In this document: one piece after another, positions 5,639-7,218 of the stretch
How positions within the stretch are numbered: position 1 is the stretch's first letter
Layout of the letters: every line of letters begins with the position of its first letter
Source of the DNA: Gaiellales bacterium
Lineage (GTDB): Bacteria > Actinomycetota > Thermoleophilia > Gaiellales > F1-60-MAGs149
Assembly (NCBI GenBank): GCA_030831375.1
Contig: JAURLF010000093.1
Coordinates: 1-7,218 of the forward strand
Direction of reading: 5' to 3'
DNA: 7,218 nucleotides
Program-made: the position numbers and the translations under genes
Notes under the pieces: generated by a model
Databases searched by the model: none
The model's input: only the letters and a program-made list of their open reading frames with translations
Told to the model about the DNA's origin: nothing

Positions 5639-6235
5639 ATGCGCATCTTCCTCGGCATCACCGGCGCCTCCGGCGCCCCCTACGCGGCCCGCGTCCTCGA
5701 CGGCCTGCGCGCGGCCGGGGCGGAGGTCGGCGTCTGCGCGTCCGGCGCGGCGGGCGAGGTGATCGCGTGGGAGGTCTACCGCGACCGCTCCCTGCCGGGG
5801 CCCGAGGCGGCCGAGCGGCTCGTGCGCGAGCACGGCGGCGACGGCGCGACCCTGTACGCGGAGGCGGACTGGTTCTCGCCGTACGCGTCGGGCTCGGCCA
5901 AGGTCGACGCGTACGTGATCTGCCCGTGCTCGATGGCGACCTGCGGGACGATCGCCTCGTCGAGCCAGGCGAACCTGATCCACCGCGCCGCCGGTGTCGC
6001 CCTCAAGGAGCAGCGCCGGCTCGTGATCGCGCCGCGCGAGTCGCCGCTGTCGCTTCTGCACCTGCGCACCCTCACCACGCTCGCCGAGGCGGGGGCCGTG
6101 ATCGCCCCGGCGATGCCGGCCTTCTACACGCAGCCGGACTCCCTGCAGGACCAGATCGACTTCGTCGCGGGCCGCATCCTCGACCTGTGCGGCGTCGAGC
6201 ACGAGCTCGTGCGGCGCTGGGGGGACGAGGCGTGA
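5639..6235 (+). CDS. ubiX: Flavin prenyltransferase UbiX (prenyl-FMN synthase)
   Basis: UbiX joins dimethylallyl phosphate to reduced FMN, giving the prenylated cofactor used by UbiD. The 198-residue length is typical. The FMN-binding N-terminus is IFLGITGASGAPYA (3-16). The central signature CPCSMAT (95-101) continues as IASSSQANLIHRAA. KEQRRL (Lys123/Glu124) precedes APRESPLS (131-138), whose Arg133 and Glu134 match the conserved PRE(T/S)PL catalytic loop. PAFYTQP and the DFVAGRILD segment follow. ATG 5639 is chosen because UbiX proteins begin directly at the first beta strand. A GTG at 5600 would add 13 Pro/Arg-rich residues and run over the putative promoter. The TGA overlaps the menG GTG (GTGA). 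It is separated from its probable partner ubiD by msrB and the qcr genes. Confidence 0.95.
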   Translation: MRIFLGITGASGAPYAARVLDGLRAAGAEVGVCASGAAGEVIAWEVYRDRSLPGPEAAERLVREHGGDGATLYAEADWFSPYASGSAKVDAYVICPCSMATCGTIASSSQANLIHRAAGVALKEQRRLVIAPRESPLSLLHLRTLTTLAEAGAVIAPAMPAFYTQPDSLQDQIDFVAGRILDLCGVEHELVRRWGDEA

Positions 6236-6993
6236 GCGAGCCGTCCCCGAACCTGCCGGTCCGCTACGGCGCCGACGAGGGCACGCTGCCGCCCGAGCGC
6301 GTGCAGGAGATGTTCGACCGCATCGCGCGCCCGTACGACGCGATGAACCGCGTGATGACCGCCGGGCTCGACCGGCGCTGGCGGCGCCTGGCCGCGGACG
6401 CGACGGACGTCGGCCCGGGCGCGAGCGTCCTCGACTGCTGCTGCGGCACCGCCGACCTGACCCTCGAGCTCGCGTCGCGCGTCGGCCCGGGCGGCGAGGT
6501 GATCGGCGTCGACTTCGCCGAGCGGATGCTGGAGCGCGGCCGCGACAAGATCGCCCGGCGCGAGGTCGGCCAGGCCACGCTCCTCAACGGCGACGCCCTC
6601 GAGCTGCCGTTCCCCGACGACCGCTTCGCGGCCGCCACCGTCGCCTTCGGGATCCGGAACGTCGCCGACCTCGACCGCGGCCTCGGCGAGCTCGTGCGCG
6701 TCGTGCGCCCCGGCGGCAAGGTCGTCTGCCTCGAGATCACGACGCCCGAGCGCGGGCCGGTGGCGCGCTTCCACCGGCTCTGGTTCGACCGCGTCGTGCC
6801 GGCCGCGGGCCGCGCCGTCGACCGCGGCTCGGCCGCGTACACCTACCTGCCGGCCTCGGTGCGCCGCTTCCCCGGCCCCGGCGAGCTCGCCGAGCGCATG
6901 TACGGGGCGGGACTCGACGACGTCCGCTACCGCCTGCTCGGCGGCGGCATCGTCGCCCTCCACGTCGGCACCGTCGCGCGGGGTGGCGCGTGA
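6232..6993 (+). CDS. menG: Demethylmenaquinone methyltransferase (UbiE/MenG family)
   Basis: This 253-residue SAM-dependent enzyme adds the ring methyl in the last step of menaquinone synthesis, at the membrane surface. The N-terminal family signature is MFDRIARPYDAMNRVM (27-42). SAM motif I is VLDCCCGTAD (66-75), with Ala74 where GTGD is usual. VIGVDFAERML is the second strand, with the acidic residue that binds the SAM ribose. FGIRNV (139-144) and the RVVRPGGK segment (Pro160-Gly162) are UbiE hallmarks, followed by LEITTPE and the C-terminal AYTYLPASVRRFPG. Length matches the family. GTG 6232 overlaps the ubiX stop and MSEPSP gives a normal short N-terminus. The TGA at 6991-6993 overlaps the GTG of the next gene. 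A menaquinone rather than ubiquinone role is inferred from the high-GC Gram-positive-like setting and the Rieske Gly. Confidence 0.94.
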   Translation: MSEPSPNLPVRYGADEGTLPPERVQEMFDRIARPYDAMNRVMTAGLDRRWRRLAADATDVGPGASVLDCCCGTADLTLELASRVGPGGEVIGVDFAERMLERGRDKIARREVGQATLLNGDALELPFPDDRFAAATVAFGIRNVADLDRGLGELVRVVRPGGKVVCLEITTPERGPVARFHRLWFDRVVPAAGRAVDRGSAAYTYLPASVRRFPGPGELAERMYGAGLDDVRYRLLGGGIVALHVGTVARGGA

Positions 6994-7218
6994 GCGCCGT
7001 CGGCTACCGGGACCTGCTCGCCGTCGGGCCCGTGCGCGGCTACCTCGCGCGCGTCGAGGCGCGCCTCGACGCCGACGTCGCCTGGGTCGGCGGCTCCACC
7101 GCGGACACCGCCGCCGAGACCCTCGCCGCCGGCGGCAAGCGCCTGCGGCCGTTGCTCGTGCTGCTGTCCGCCCCCGCGGCGCGCCAGGGCGACGAGGACC
7201 TCGTGCGTGCCGGCAGCG
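6990..7218 (+). CDS. Polyprenyl diphosphate synthase, N-terminal part, cut by window edge
   Basis: Only 76 codons and one base are present, open to the end. GTG 6990 overlaps the menG stop as GTGA. The product begins MSAVGYRDLL, then a helix (about 17-30), and reaches AAGGKRLRPLLVLLSA, the first conserved region of trans-prenyltransferases: the GGKRLRP loop that binds the diphosphate of isopentenyl diphosphate, followed by an LLVLLSA helix. The DDxxD motif lies beyond the edge. The enzyme would build the isoprenoid tail of menaquinone; the menG neighbour and the usual menG-hepT order favour a heptaprenyl to nonaprenyl synthase over a geranylgeranyl synthase. Chain length cannot be judged from this fragment. 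Confidence 0.9.
   Translation, partial: MSAVGYRDLLAVGPVRGYLARVEARLDADVAWVGGSTADTAAETLAAGGKRLRPLLVLLSAPAARQGDEDLVRAGS

Noticed and set aside
5767..6231. Upstream extension of menG in the same frame
   Set aside because: It overlaps ubiX completely and is Arg/Gly/Pro-rich. The UbiE homology begins after GTG 6232.

Overview
The window is a dense, very GC-rich stretch with nine protein-coding genes, all on the + strand. Most are joined by overlaps (ATGA, GTGA or TGATG) or gaps of about 15 bases. GTG starts are common. High GC, a menaquinone-type gene set, and a split cytochrome b6-like complex with cytochrome c fused to its second half together suggest a deep-branching actinomycetote such as Thermoleophilia (Solirubrobacter or Gaiella-like). 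Typical Actinomycetes carry a full-length QcrB and a diheme QcrC instead. This assignment is inference; there is no rRNA marker here.

Layout. Bases 1-694 are the 3' part of hemB (porphobilinogen synthase, haem pathway). It overlaps a 182-residue gene at 682-1230 that is not obviously known but reads as a small, degenerate member of the polyprenyl diphosphate synthase fold without the catalytic Asp motif. That gene overlaps a complete UbiD-type decarboxylase (1227-2750), followed by msrB (2766-3167). A short gene-free gap (3168-3254) carries the best promoter candidate in the window. It leads into a three-gene bc complex: Rieske protein qcrA, b6-like cytochrome qcrB, and qcrC, a subunit-IV/cytochrome c fusion (3255-5476). 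A perfect GC hairpin with a GCGA loop follows. The second block is ubiX (5639-6235), menG/ubiE (6232-6993) and the first 76 codons of a polyprenyl diphosphate synthase that runs off the window (6990-7218).

How the genes work together. UbiX makes prenylated FMN, the cofactor UbiD needs. A UbiD/UbiX pair, a UbiE/MenG methyltransferase and a long-chain polyprenyl synthase are the late steps of menaquinone assembly, most likely the futalosine route, where a UbiD-like enzyme removes the naphthoate carboxylate after prenylation. The qcrABC complex would oxidise the menaquinol produced. HemB supplies precursor for the haems in QcrB and QcrC, and MsrB repairs oxidised methionine. The window therefore reads as a respiratory-chain neighbourhood holding quinone supply, haem supply and the quinol-oxidising complex.

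Nothing here looks like a mobile element, CRISPR array, RNA gene or defence system. The most unusual item is the degenerate prenyl synthase-like protein. Together with the true synthase at the right edge it could form a two-subunit enzyme like Bacillus HepS/HepT.
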